Positions 44,586 to 53,495 of a stretch of DNA of 64,000 nt are shown here, piece by piece; the first letter of the stretch is position 1; every line of letters begins with the position of its first letter. The notes below the pieces were generated by a model. The model worked only from the letters and a program-made list of their open reading frames with translations, had not been told where the DNA came from and did no database searches. The stretch is from positions 8,682,233 through 8,746,232 of the forward strand of contig CP036432.1 of the NCBI GenBank assembly GCA_007753675.1, in the 5' to 3' direction. The translations under genes and the position numbers were made by a program. The stretch comes from Stieleria magnilauensis (GTDB taxonomy: Bacteria > Planctomycetota > Planctomycetia > Pirellulales > Pirellulaceae).

Positions 44586-46703
44586 TTGACTACGCTGTCT
44601 CCCTCCCCCACCGCAAGCGATGCGACGCGACAGAAATGCAGAGAAACGCTTGACCGAGTTCGCCGCGAATTGTTGCAGGCCCAAAACGATGCCGGGCACT
44701 GGACCGGGCAACTGGCCGCCAGCGCCCTGAGCACCGCGACGGCCGTCAGCGCGATGGCGGCGGTCCTACAACACAGCGATTCCCAGCACAGCGATTCCCA
44801 GCACGGTGATTCATCGCAGCCACAACAGCAAGAGTTGCTGCGATCGCTGATCGGGCAGGGGATGGAGTACCTGAGCGGCCAACAGAACGGCGATGGCGGA
44901 TTCGGCGACACCGACCGCAGCCACTCGAACATCGCGACCAGCTACTTGGTGCTGTCGGCGTCGACATTGGCGGAAAAAGTCGGCCAGCAACCGCTGCCGT
45001 CGACCGCGATCGACAAACTGCAGCAATACATCGACCGCTCGGAAGGACTGGACGGACTTCGCCGGCGGTACGGCAAGGACAAAACGTTCGTGGTGCCGAT
45101 CATGAACAACATGGCCATCGCCGGGCTGATCTCCTGGGACGACGTCGCCGCCCTACCGTTCGAAGCGGCCGTGTTTCCGCAATCGATGTATCGCTTTCTG
45201 CAGATGCCGGTGGTCAGTTACGCGATTCCCGCACTGGTCGCGATCGGGCAAGCCCGTCACTTTCTCGGCCGCCGCGCCTTCGCACCGATTCGCCTGATTC
45301 GGTCCCTGAGCGTTCGACGCACCCTTTCGGTGCTGGAGAAAATGCAGCCCGCCAGCGGAGGCTATCTCGAAGCGACTCCGCTGACCGCGTTCGTCGTGAT
45401 GAGTCTGGCTGCGACGGGACGATGCGACTTGCCGGTCGTCCGCAACGGGCTGCGTTTTTTAAAGGAATCGATGCTCGACGGTGGATGCTGGCCGATCGAC
45501 ACCAACCTTGCGACATGGGCGACGTCGCTGTCGATTCACGCGTTGGCATGCGATCCGGACGACGATGGCCGCTGGTACAGCGAGCGTCTGGCCGATTGGC
45601 ACCTGGGTTGCCAGCATTTGACGCGACATCCATTTACCGGTGCCGAACCGGGCGGCTGGGGATGGACGGATTTGAGCGGGGCGGTTCCGGACAGCGACGA
45701 CACGCCGGCGGCCATCCTGGCCCTGGGACTGATGCAGCCCCACGCCGATGAAAGTCGACGGCACCAGATGCACGAGGCGATGATCCGCGGCGGCCGTTGG
45801 CTGATCCGGCTGCAAAACCGAAACGGCGGCTGGCCGACGTTCTGCCGAGGCTGGGGAAAACTGCCCTTTGATCGCAGTAGCACCGACCTGACCGCGCACG
45901 CCATGCGGGCTTTGAAATCGATTCCCTGTCGCCCGGAAGCATCTCGGGGGGCGGGACCGAGCCAAGCGGATTTCCAGCGTCCAGAGCGAAAGGCGATTCG
46001 ATTTCTGAACCGTCAGCAACAGCCCGACGGCTCCTGGATGCCGCTCTGGTTCGGCAACCAAGACCGCGACGACGAATCCAACCCCGTCTATGGAACGGCG
46101 AAGGTCTTGATTGCAGGTGGAATCGGCACCCGCCCAGAAGCGGCAGCATGCGACTATCTCCTTCATGCCCAGAACCCGGACGGTGGCTGGGGTGGGGGGC
46201 CGTCGGTGGCGACAAAAATCCGCGGACTGATCGACTCCGATCCCGAGTACGCCTCGATTGCACCATTAATCCCCGACGATTTGCACAGCAGCGTGGAAGA
46301 AACGGCGTTGGCGGTCGAAGCCCTGGCGACGGTCATTCTACGAACTCGCGATCAAACCGAGTTCGCTGCGCCGCAATCCGGAATGCCGCAATCTGGCCCT
46401 GCGCTGTCGAATCCGCGATCCGATCGGGCAAATGCCGGGTTAACAGAACTACGACCAGAATGTTCTGCCGCAGTCTGCTCCGCCGCTGTGAACGATGCCG
46501 TGCTGGCGGCTATACTACGCGGGGTCGAATTCTTGATGCAGAGTGTCGAGGATCGGCGACATCAAGTGGCTTGGCCGATTGGATTTTACTTTGCCAAGCT
46601 CTGGTACCATGAACGCTTGTATCCGCTGATTTTCACTGCCGCCGCACTGGGGAAATTTCTCCGTGCGTTCAACGAAGAACACGACCCGAATTGGCCTCGA
46701 TGA
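44586..46703 (+). CDS. Class II terpene-cyclase-like protein (squalene-hopene cyclase / prenyltransferase repeat family)
   Basis: The 705-residue protein is built of QW-type alpha/alpha-barrel repeats (QNGDGGFGD, DGGCWPIDTNLATW, QNRNGGWPTF, QQQPDGSWMPLWFG, QNPDGGWGGG). The catalytic DxDD motif of class II cyclases is present at residues 369-372 (GAVPDSDDTPAA), close to its position in squalene-hopene cyclase. Such enzymes protonate an alkene and cyclise a polyprene. The N-terminus holds a Ser/His-rich tandem insert (HSDSQHSDSQHGDSS) unusual for the family. The start is TTG. It is followed 76 bases later by a polyprenyl diphosphate synthase fusion, which would supply its substrate. The cyclised product is unknown. 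Confidence 0.87.
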   Translation: MTTLSPSPTASDATRQKCRETLDRVRRELLQAQNDAGHWTGQLAASALSTATAVSAMAAVLQHSDSQHSDSQHGDSSQPQQQELLRSLIGQGMEYLSGQQNGDGGFGDTDRSHSNIATSYLVLSASTLAEKVGQQPLPSTAIDKLQQYIDRSEGLDGLRRRYGKDKTFVVPIMNNMAIAGLISWDDVAALPFEAAVFPQSMYRFLQMPVVSYAIPALVAIGQARHFLGRRAFAPIRLIRSLSVRRTLSVLEKMQPASGGYLEATPLTAFVVMSLAATGRCDLPVVRNGLRFLKESMLDGGCWPIDTNLATWATSLSIHALACDPDDDGRWYSERLADWHLGCQHLTRHPFTGAEPGGWGWTDLSGAVPDSDDTPAAILALGLMQPHADESRRHQMHEAMIRGGRWLIRLQNRNGGWPTFCRGWGKLPFDRSSTDLTAHAMRALKSIPCRPEASRGAGPSQADFQRPERKAIRFLNRQQQPDGSWMPLWFGNQDRDDESNPVYGTAKVLIAGGIGTRPEAAACDYLLHAQNPDGGWGGGPSVATKIRGLIDSDPEYASIAPLIPDDLHSSVEETALAVEALATVILRTRDQTEFAAPQSGMPQSGPALSNPRSDRANAGLTELRPECSAAVCSAAVNDAVLAAILRGVEFLMQSVEDRRHQVAWPIGFYFAKLWYHERLYPLIFTAAALGKFLRAFNEEHDPNWPR

Positions 46704-46779
46704 CGACCGGTTTTCCGGTCTCAGGCTACAGTGAACCCACCTTAGATTTCCGCACCATTTCTTGCCCGAGGTAATCGGT

Positions 46780-48708
46780 TTGTCGACCGGATTCAGCCCC
46801 ACCGATACCCCTGCCAGCCAAACCGTCACCCAAGCCTCATCGGACCCTGCGTCATCGGACGCGGGGACCGTCTCACGCAGCAAGCGACGGAAGACGAGTC
46901 ATCTGAAAGAGGTCCCCGAAACGCTTGAGTTGCGGGAGAGTCTGCGCGCCCGTTGCGAGGAGGTCGCCGACCGGCTGGACCGCAGCGTTCCAATGACCAA
47001 AGATGAATTGGAACAGGTCGCCCGGCGGACACTCGAAGAAGCGGATCTCCCCGAATCCCTGGTCGGCTGGGTGATGGTGATGATCAGCACCTCGTTTTGG
47101 CGCCATGCCCTGGAAGGGGTGCCGCCGGAACGACGATTGTTCCTGCTGCCCCATTGCCTGAAACACGCCGAGGGCTGTCCGGCGGAATACGACGAGTTCG
47201 GCATGAACTGCAAAGAGTGCGGGGCCTGCAGCATCGCCGATTTCCGCGGGCTGGCTGAAGAAATGGGTTACCGCGTGCTGGTCGCCGAGGGCTCTCCGGT
47301 GGTGATGAAGATCATCGTCGGCGGATACGTCGACGCGGTGGTCGGCGTGGCCTGTTTGAACGTCTTGGAAAAAGCGATCGACAAGGTCTTGCTGGCAGGA
47401 ATCCCTTGCATGGCCGTCCCGTTGTTGAGCAGCGATTGCCGCAACACCAAGGTCGATGAAGCGTGGGTCGACCAGATGATTCGCACGCCTTACACGCCGG
47501 CCAAACAAGAGACACGCAGCTACGTCCACCTGATGCGTGCGGCCGGTGATCTATTCGCGCCCGAGACGCTCGACGAGATTGCACCGCGACTGCGTGGCAA
47601 AACACCGTTCGGAACGGGCGATCTGAGTACCGAGAGTGTTGCGGCGATGGACGCGATCGAAGCCACCGAACACATCGCCTACGACTTCCTGGCTCGTGGC
47701 GGCAAGCATTCACGGCCCTTCATCACCTTGGCCGCCTACGATGCAATGACGGGCGGCGAGTGCACCGGCAGCGATGCGGCGCGTGCAATCTCCAAACTCC
47801 CCAACGCCGTCCGCCGAGCCGCACTCAGCATCGAGACCTTCCACAAAGCGAGCCTGGTCCACGACGACATCGAAGACGATGACGCCTATCGCTACGGACA
47901 GCCCTCCCTGCACAAGGTGTTCGGAGTGCCCACCGCGATCAACGTCGGCGACTTCCTGGTCGGCATGGGATATCGCCTGCTCAGCGACCGGGCCGCAATG
48001 TGCGGCAACAACGCCCAGACCCCCATCGATGCGATGGCCCAAATCGATGTGATGGATTGCCTTGCCGCAGCCCATATGCGACTCGGCGAAGGCCAAGGCG
48101 CCGAACTGCTCTGGCGCGACGGCACCGACCGCCGATTGACGCCGCTGGATGCGTTGAAAATCTATTCGCTCAAAACCTCTCCGGCGTTCGAGGCCGCGCT
48201 GTTCAGCGGCGTTCGACTGGGCTGTGGCGATGACAGCGAAGGAAAAGCGGAGCAGTACCGTGAAGCCATCCGAACGTTCAGCCGCAACCTGGGCGTCGCC
48301 TTCCAAATCCTCAACGACCTCGGCGACTTCGCCGGCGACGACGACAACAAACTCTCCGCCGGCGGTGACATCTTCGGCGGCAGACCGACCTTGTTGTGGG
48401 CACTGGCTCTGGAATCGCTGGACGAAAACGATCAACAACAGCTGCTGGAACTTGCCCACGCCGATTGTCCGTTGAGCGACGGCGAGCGACTGACCGCCGT
48501 GCGTCGGCTGTACGAAAAAGCGGGCGTGTTCGAAACCGCATTTCGCCTGGTCGACAAACATCAGCAACGCGCCGAACAGGTCGCCGATACATTGGAACCG
48601 GATGCCTTGCGTCGGCTGCTGTACTTCTTGGTCGACACCGTGCTCGAACGCCCCGAAATCAAGACTCCCAATGTGGTCGCACTGGGCGTCGCCGCATCCG
48701 CGGTCTGA
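46780..48708 (+). CDS. Fusion of DUF116 and polyprenyl (isoprenyl) diphosphate synthase
   Basis: A TTG start at 46780 with GAGGT seven bases upstream gives 642 residues. Residues about 50-245 are DUF116, with a cysteine cluster (Cys126, Cys133, Cys144, Cys147, Cys150) and further Cys182, Cys200 and Cys210 that could hold a metal or Fe-S centre. Residues about 275-640 are a trans-isoprenyl diphosphate synthase with first Asp-rich motif DDIEDD at 352-357, the GGKHSRP substrate segment near 298 and second motif NDLGD at 502-506. It makes a linear prenyl diphosphate from IPP and DMAPP. The fusion and its place between a class II cyclase and a chorismate-lyase-like gene point to terpenoid synthesis. 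Chain length cannot be told from the motifs. Confidence 0.88.
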   Translation: MSTGFSPTDTPASQTVTQASSDPASSDAGTVSRSKRRKTSHLKEVPETLELRESLRARCEEVADRLDRSVPMTKDELEQVARRTLEEADLPESLVGWVMVMISTSFWRHALEGVPPERRLFLLPHCLKHAEGCPAEYDEFGMNCKECGACSIADFRGLAEEMGYRVLVAEGSPVVMKIIVGGYVDAVVGVACLNVLEKAIDKVLLAGIPCMAVPLLSSDCRNTKVDEAWVDQMIRTPYTPAKQETRSYVHLMRAAGDLFAPETLDEIAPRLRGKTPFGTGDLSTESVAAMDAIEATEHIAYDFLARGGKHSRPFITLAAYDAMTGGECTGSDAARAISKLPNAVRRAALSIETFHKASLVHDDIEDDDAYRYGQPSLHKVFGVPTAINVGDFLVGMGYRLLSDRAAMCGNNAQTPIDAMAQIDVMDCLAAAHMRLGEGQGAELLWRDGTDRRLTPLDALKIYSLKTSPAFEAALFSGVRLGCGDDSEGKAEQYREAIRTFSRNLGVAFQILNDLGDFAGDDDNKLSAGGDIFGGRPTLLWALALESLDENDQQQLLELAHADCPLSDGERLTAVRRLYEKAGVFETAFRLVDKHQQRAEQVADTLEPDALRRLLYFLVDTVLERPEIKTPNVVALGVAASAV

Positions 48709-48764
48709 ATCGATGGGTTCATGAATCACCACTTTCAACACTCAAGAATTCCCCGAGCGGAAAC

Positions 48765-49331
48765 ATGGTTGTAGGGCTTTCCAAAGACGATGCCGACGTA
48801 AAAATCGAAACGCTATTGGCGGAGTTCTACGAGCCGGAAACAGGGTTCTCCCAGTGGGGGCGATGCAATTCGACGCTGCGGGTGCCATCACCCTACGACG
48901 AATTGATCAACCACCATTCGCACATGACCGTGACCGTCGAATCACACTACGGCGAAAAGGTCGACGTCGTCGTCCATCGACACCACCGCCACGCCGACGA
49001 CCATGGCGATTGGTACGTCCGCGAAATCACGCTCAAGACTCAGGTGACCGGCAAGGTCGTTCAGTATGGAATCGTTCGTCTGAACGTCGCCGCACTCGAC
49101 CCGAAAGTCTGGGAACGCATCGAAGCACGACAGACACCGCTGGGGCGGGTCCTGATCGAACACAACGTGCTGCGTGAAGTCCAACTGTGCGAGTTGTGGG
49201 AGATCCAGGCCGGACCGGCCCTGGCAGGCTTGCTCAACGCCAAAGAAGGCGAAACCGTTTACGGACGAACCGCACTGATCTACTGCGACGGTGAACCCGC
49301 CATCGAACTACTCGAAGTGGTCGCGAAGTAG
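48765..49331 (+). CDS. Chorismate pyruvate-lyase-like protein (DUF98/UbiC-type fold)
   Basis: The 188-residue protein begins MVVGLSKDDADVKIETLLAE. The body has the strand pattern of UbiC/DUF98 enzymes: REITLKTQVTGKVVQYGIVRL, then TPLGRVLIEHNVLREVQL, and the final YGRTALIYCDGEPAIELLEV, whose Glu matches the conserved acidic residue. The known reaction of the family is chorismate to 4-hydroxybenzoate plus pyruvate. With a prenyl synthase upstream, an aromatic acceptor for prenylation is an attractive idea, but lyase activity is inferred from fold-level similarity only. It lies 56 bases after the synthase gene on the same strand. Confidence 0.7.
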   Translation: MVVGLSKDDADVKIETLLAEFYEPETGFSQWGRCNSTLRVPSPYDELINHHSHMTVTVESHYGEKVDVVVHRHHRHADDHGDWYVREITLKTQVTGKVVQYGIVRLNVAALDPKVWERIEARQTPLGRVLIEHNVLREVQLCELWEIQAGPALAGLLNAKEGETVYGRTALIYCDGEPAIELLEVVAK

Positions 49332-49345
49332 CCCCCAAAACAATC

Positions 49346-50125
49346 ATGACTCCACTTCGAACCACCACCCTGGCCTGCGTTTCGCTCTGCATGATGACCT
49401 TCTGCTTAGCTCAAACAAATCAGGCAGCTCAATCGAACCAGGCAGGCCAAACGATCGAAGACAACTTGCGATGGGCCGGCGAAGCACGTCAGGCGCTCGA
49501 GCGACAAGACTACCCGGCGGCGTTAAAGGCGGCCAACAAACTCGCCAAGTCGCCGGCGAGCGATGAGTTTCGACGCGTCGCCGGTGACACCTTCCTTCGC
49601 TGCGGTGAACCGAAACGCGCGATCGAGATGTTCCAGGGCTACTTGGCCAAACGCCCCAACGATCGACCGTACTTGTGGCAACTGGGGATCGCGTTTTACT
49701 TCGACGGCAAATTCAAAGAAGGCGCCGAGCTGTTTGAAGTCCACCGTGAGGTGAATCCCAATGACGTCGAAAACGCGGCGTGGCATTTTCTGTGCATCGC
49801 CAAAAACGAATCCCCCGAAAAGGCAAAACAACTGCTGTTGCCCGCGCCGAACGATTCCAGGGCTCCGATGGCCGAGGTCTTAGAAATGCTTCGCACCGGT
49901 GACCCCGAACCGGTCAAACAACGCATGAATTCCTTCACGCCCGGCACGTCGGCGGAAAAGTCGGCCAAGTTCTATGGGCATTTCTACCTGGGGCTCTACG
50001 CAGACGCCATGGGCGACGACACGACGGCCAAACAACACCTCAAACTCGCCGCAACCGACGCGCCGCGAAACTACATGGGTGACGTCGCCAAGGTCTACGC
50101 CGACCACCTCAACAAACGCGAGTAG
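49346..50125 (+). CDS. Secreted TPR-repeat protein, function unknown
   Basis: The 259-residue protein has a signal peptide (MTPLRTTTLACVSLCMMTFC) and about four TPR helical pairs (WAGEARQALERQDYPAALKA; LWQLGIAFYFDGKFKEGAEL; AKFYGHFYLGLYADAMGDDT). It resembles small NlpI-like scaffold proteins. It starts only 14 bases after the chorismate-lyase-like gene, so it is probably the last gene of that operon. Its stop codon lies in a family B repeat. Confidence 0.8.
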   Translation: MTPLRTTTLACVSLCMMTFCLAQTNQAAQSNQAGQTIEDNLRWAGEARQALERQDYPAALKAANKLAKSPASDEFRRVAGDTFLRCGEPKRAIEMFQGYLAKRPNDRPYLWQLGIAFYFDGKFKEGAELFEVHREVNPNDVENAAWHFLCIAKNESPEKAKQLLLPAPNDSRAPMAEVLEMLRTGDPEPVKQRMNSFTPGTSAEKSAKFYGHFYLGLYADAMGDDTTAKQHLKLAATDAPRNYMGDVAKVYADHLNKRE

Positions 50126-50239
50126 GTCACGCTGTGCGTGATATCCAGGTAGGTCACGCTGTGCGTGACAGCTCAAGCCGTGTAGGTCACGCTGTGCGTG
50201 ACAGCTCAAGCGACCGATGGCATGCACAGCATGCCCTAC
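50122..50239. repeat. Array of family B hairpins
   Basis: Three copies of GTAGGTCACGCTGTGCGTGA (50122, 50149, 50182) are followed by GCATGCACAGCATGCCCTAC (50220-50239). Each first-type unit is a perfect 7-bp stem with a TGT loop. The last pair is the inverted counterpart of the element at 7232-7277. The TAG of the TPR gene lies inside the first unit. The array separates convergent genes. Confidence 0.85.
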
Positions 50240-50255
50240 GCGCTCGCAGCCGACC

Positions 50256-50945
50256 CTAAACCCGATCCGGCTTGGCGGTCGCTTTCATGATGGTGAAGAA
50301 TGAAAACGGGTTGGGTTTGTAGCGTTGGTCGATGCGGATGGGCAACTCACGCAAGACTTCTTCCAGTTCCAGATCCGTTCGCCAACCGAGTCGTTTGGTG
50401 ACGTTGCCGGCCGAATCGACCACGCGGGCGATGATAGGATTATCGCTGCGAAAGTGATTGATGATCAAAATCTGCCCGCCGGGACGACAAACGCGGACCA
50501 GCTCACGCATCATCTTGGCGGGATTGGACACGACACTGACGGTGTGAAACGAAGTCACCACGTCAAATTGGTCGTCTTCGAATTCCAACTCTTCGGCATT
50601 CATCGGTTGAACCGAGATGTGGTCCCAACCCTTTCTGTCGATCAATGTCTGGGCTTCGGCCAACATCGATTCGGACAGATCAATGCCCGTCAATCGAATG
50701 TGTGTGGGATAGCTTGCCAATGAGAGCCCGGTGCCGACGCCGACCTCGAGAACCTTGGTATCTTTGGCCAGCTGCAACGCGCCGACCTCGGCACGAATAT
50801 TCTTGCCCGCGACGGCCGGCCAAAATGCTTGGTAGGCGGGAACAAGGTTGTGATAAAGCTTAGCCGCGTGCGGCACACGCGACCGTTTGTGCTCGGAATC
50901 GGACTTGTCTTTTAAATCTTGCTGGTGCGGCGTAGCGGTGCTCAT
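50256..50945 (-). CDS. Class I SAM-dependent methyltransferase, PmtA/phosphatidylethanolamine N-methyltransferase-like
   Basis: The 229-residue protein (start MSTATPHQQDLKDKSD) has the SAM-binding motif I VLEVGVGTGLSLASYPTH, acidic loop LTGIDLSESML, motif II FDVVTSFHTVSVV and GGQILIINHFRS. The VGVGTGLSL form and HxFRS segment fit the PmtA-type PE methyltransferases, which make phosphatidylcholine precursors. It could equally methylate another lipid or a quinone. The ATG at 50945 is preferred to a start 58 residues earlier because the earlier sequence has no family likeness. Its target is not proven. Confidence 0.82.
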   Translation of the reverse strand: MSTATPHQQDLKDKSDSEHKRSRVPHAAKLYHNLVPAYQAFWPAVAGKNIRAEVGALQLAKDTKVLEVGVGTGLSLASYPTHIRLTGIDLSESMLAEAQTLIDRKGWDHISVQPMNAEELEFEDDQFDVVTSFHTVSVVSNPAKMMRELVRVCRPGGQILIINHFRSDNPIIARVVDSAGNVTKRLGWRTDLELEEVLRELPIRIDQRYKPNPFSFFTIMKATAKPDRV

Positions 50946-51983
50946 CAACAATTGCTCTTGGGCGACGAACGCCAGGTGGTATGGTTGGCCGGCCAGCAGC
51001 GACACCTGATCGCTTCGAACGCACCGCCCCACCCGATGTTTTCGGCTAGTCTGTAGCGAAAAGCATGGCAAATTTTGCCAAGCCGTCAAATCGGAGACCT
51101 CTCGGCAGGGAAACCCCAAACCCGTGATAGGTTAACGGTTTAGGATCGCTCGTGCCACGCCGCTGGAAAGACAATTCGCACCATTTATTACGTCGCCGTT
51201 ACAAAGCAGTCGCCGATTTGCAGGCGTGGAGCGTCCCAAGCCATCTCGTCAGGTGCGGACGCGTAAGCAAATACCGCCAAGTGAAGCAGAATGGAGAGGT
51301 CCGCACGCTGGCGCGAACCGGCTGATGATCAAACGATGACCAGCCGTTTGGCGCGAACCGACAGGGCGCAAACCCGAGGAAACGAGACGCAACCTAGCGG
51401 TATTGGGCCTAAATCGGCTGGCCGTCACGTGGCGGGATCGGGCCGAAGCGTTTGACCGGTGTGGTCCTGAAGATTCAGCAGTGACGGACGACACAAAGCC
51501 GCCCACCAGGGGAGTCACCAACAGCCACTCAGCGAAATTCAGCTTTCTCGGCCGGGGCCCTGGCGGTCGCCGGGGCCGTTCGGGCGTGAAGCATCGCCTG
51601 CCGGATCGCCGACGTTTCCCGTTTGGCCACGCGAGCCATCTCGGGAAACCGCCGATGATGTCGATGGCCAAATGCCGCTGGGACCCACGACCAACGTTTC
51701 TTTCAGCCCGTGAACGGACTCGATCGTTAAGCTTGGCGGGACAGACCAGCTAGACGGAGTGATCATCTCTTTACCTATAGCTACTTGCTCGCCCTGAAGT
51801 TGCGAGCGGAATCGAACAGTGAGGCACTGCCAACAACTTCGCCCATCGATCCGATGGAATTGGGTTTGATTTGACGATCCCGTCAATCAAGTTTCGCTCC
51901 ATCGGGTGATTGAGACGATTGCAGGGACCTTACATGCAATCTAACGGAAAAACCAAGACCGATTCCACTTCGTATCCCATCCC
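50946..51983. other. Long intergenic region without convincing gene
   Basis: About 1 kb between divergent methyltransferase and glycosyltransferase genes. It contains a family D repeat near 51.3 kb. Several 100-140 codon open frames overlap on both strands; none has a good ribosome site or recognisable domain. A decayed gene in 51.5-51.7 kb is possible but not supportable. Confidence 0.5.
51303..51371. repeat. Dispersed repeat (family D), copy 2
   Basis: GCTGGCGCGAACCGGCTGA at 51307-51325, followed by CAGCCGTTTGGCGCGAACCG, makes an internal direct repeat of GGCGCGAACCG. The first core is identical to the copy near 43.0 kb. Confidence 0.6.
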
Positions 51984-53102
51984 ATGAGAGTTGATTTTTT
52001 AATCACCGAATTGAACGTCGGAGGCGCCGAGAAAGCGTTAACCGAATTAGCCCTCGGGATGCAACGGCGGGGCCACCGCGTCCGCGTGCTCTCGATCGGT
52101 TCGGCGCCGTCGGCTGACCGACACCGTCTGGTCGACCGCTTGGCCAACGAACACGTGACGGTTGAATTCGGTGGCTTTGATCATTGGAGCCGGATGATCT
52201 CGGCAACCCGCTGGCTGGCCCGCCGAATCCACGCGGACCCACCGGATGTTTGCCAAACCTTCCTCTTCCATGCCAACTGCTTGGGAACCCTCGCAGCCAA
52301 ACGCGCCGGCGTACGACACGTCGTCGGCGGGCTTCGCGTCGCCGAAGCCAAACGCGTGCGGTTGATCCTGGAATCGAAAGCGATCCGCCGCATGAGTCAC
52401 CTCGTCTGCGTCAGCGAACAGGTTCGTTCCTTCGCGATCGAGCAGCTGTCCGCTAACCCTCAATCGTGTTCGGTCATCCCCAACGGCGTCGACGCGCCAA
52501 CCTATCGAGACGCCGTGGCGTTGGACTGGTCCCAAATCGGTTGGCCGAGCGAAAGCCAAGTCGCGGTCTTCATCGGTCGACTGCATCCCCAGAAAGGGAT
52601 CGAGTTGATTCAACAGCAGTTCCACGAACTGTTTGCTGATCACAGTAACCGGCGACTGGTGATGATCGGCGACGGCCCGCTGCGAGAACCGTTGTCGCGC
52701 TGGGCCGATGAAGTGGGCCAGGATCGTGTCAAAATCCTGCCCTGGCAAAACGATGTCGCGCCGTTCCTGAAAGCCGCCACGATGCTGTTGCTGCCGAGCC
52801 ATTACGAGGGCATGCCGAACATCGTCCTGGAAGCGATGGCCGCCGGTTGCGTGACCGTCTGCAGCCGAGTCGAAGGCAGCATCGAACTGCTCGGCGACGC
52901 GTCTACCCGACGCGGCCAATCTCAGGGGTTCGCTGCCGGCGACGGTGCCGCCCTGACACGTCTGGCTGACGCCTTTTTTCGCTCCCCCGAGTTGCGCCGC
53001 CAGATCGGCGAGGCCAATCAGCTACACGTCGAAAACTATTTCTCCAACCGCCAGATGATCGAGCGTTACGAAGCGTTGTACGAATTATTGCTATCCCGAT
53101 AA
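51984..53102 (+). CDS. Glycosyltransferase family 4 protein
   Basis: The 372-residue protein has a two-Rossmann GT-B fold. The N-terminal domain opens with FLITELNVGGAEKALTELA; the linker has SVIPNGVD; the C-terminal domain has FIGRLHPQKGIELI and the nucleotide-sugar E-x7-E motif in YEGMPNIVLEAMAAG. It is a retaining glycosyltransferase, likely for surface polysaccharide or a glycolipid; the donor and acceptor are unknown. It stands alone, with long gene-free stretches on both sides. Confidence 0.92.
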   Translation: MRVDFLITELNVGGAEKALTELALGMQRRGHRVRVLSIGSAPSADRHRLVDRLANEHVTVEFGGFDHWSRMISATRWLARRIHADPPDVCQTFLFHANCLGTLAAKRAGVRHVVGGLRVAEAKRVRLILESKAIRRMSHLVCVSEQVRSFAIEQLSANPQSCSVIPNGVDAPTYRDAVALDWSQIGWPSESQVAVFIGRLHPQKGIELIQQQFHELFADHSNRRLVMIGDGPLREPLSRWADEVGQDRVKILPWQNDVAPFLKAATMLLLPSHYEGMPNIVLEAMAAGCVTVCSRVEGSIELLGDASTRRGQSQGFAAGDGAALTRLADAFFRSPELRRQIGEANQLHVENYFSNRQMIERYEALYELLLSR

Positions 53103-53312
53103 AACACGCTCGGTCCACACGACGCGAGTGACGGGGAAGTCCTGCGTCTGCGGATCTCACGATGGGCCACACGAGATCAAGACGGTGCGAGCGTTTCCTC
53201 AGCGATGACCTCCAGCCGGACTCGCTTCGGTCGATGCAACCTCTGCGCCGGCGTGCTGATTCTGAATTCGGGCGTCGATTTGTCCGATGGAGTGAAAATC
53301 GAGAACGAGCAG

Positions 53313-53376
53313 GGGGCAAAACGATGCGGGGCAAGACGATTACTATCTGGAATTGTTTTGCCCCTATTGTTTTGCC
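53313..53376. repeat. Inverted pair of family E units
   Basis: The left side has GGGGGCAAAACGATGCGGGG and GGCAAGACGAT; the right side has the complements ATTGTTTTGCCCC and ATTGTTTTGCC. Two minisatellite-like units therefore face two inverted ones and can fold into a hairpin. The core GGGGCAAAACGATG is that of the 27.3 kb array. Confidence 0.7.
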
Positions 53377-53419
53377 ACTCATTCCCGAATCGTCCGCTGG
53401 AAAAAGGCAAGAAGATTTC

Positions 53420-53495
53420 GGAGGTAAGAAAATGAATTCCGGCTGCGATCCTTGATCGTCGGCAATTTTCTTACCTCCAAAATTTTCCTACCCCC
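53420..53495. repeat. Second inverted repeat in the ispG upstream region
   Basis: The arms GGAGGTAAGAAAAT (53420-53433) and ATTTTCTTACCTCC (53465-53478) are perfectly complementary over 14 bases with a 31-base loop. They are followed by a second inverted-sense unit, AAAATTTTCCTACCCCC. The pattern (two units in one arm) echoes the adjacent hairpin. Confidence 0.7.

Noticed and set aside
48721-48774. A 17-codon leader frame before the chorismate-lyase-like gene
   Set aside because: Its composition gives no attenuator pattern and it overlaps the true start; chance occurrence is likely.
51249-51671. A 140-codon minus-strand frame in the long gap near 51.5 kb
   Set aside because: It includes a family D repeat and a composition-driven Arg/Pro-rich stretch, with no ribosome site or domain.
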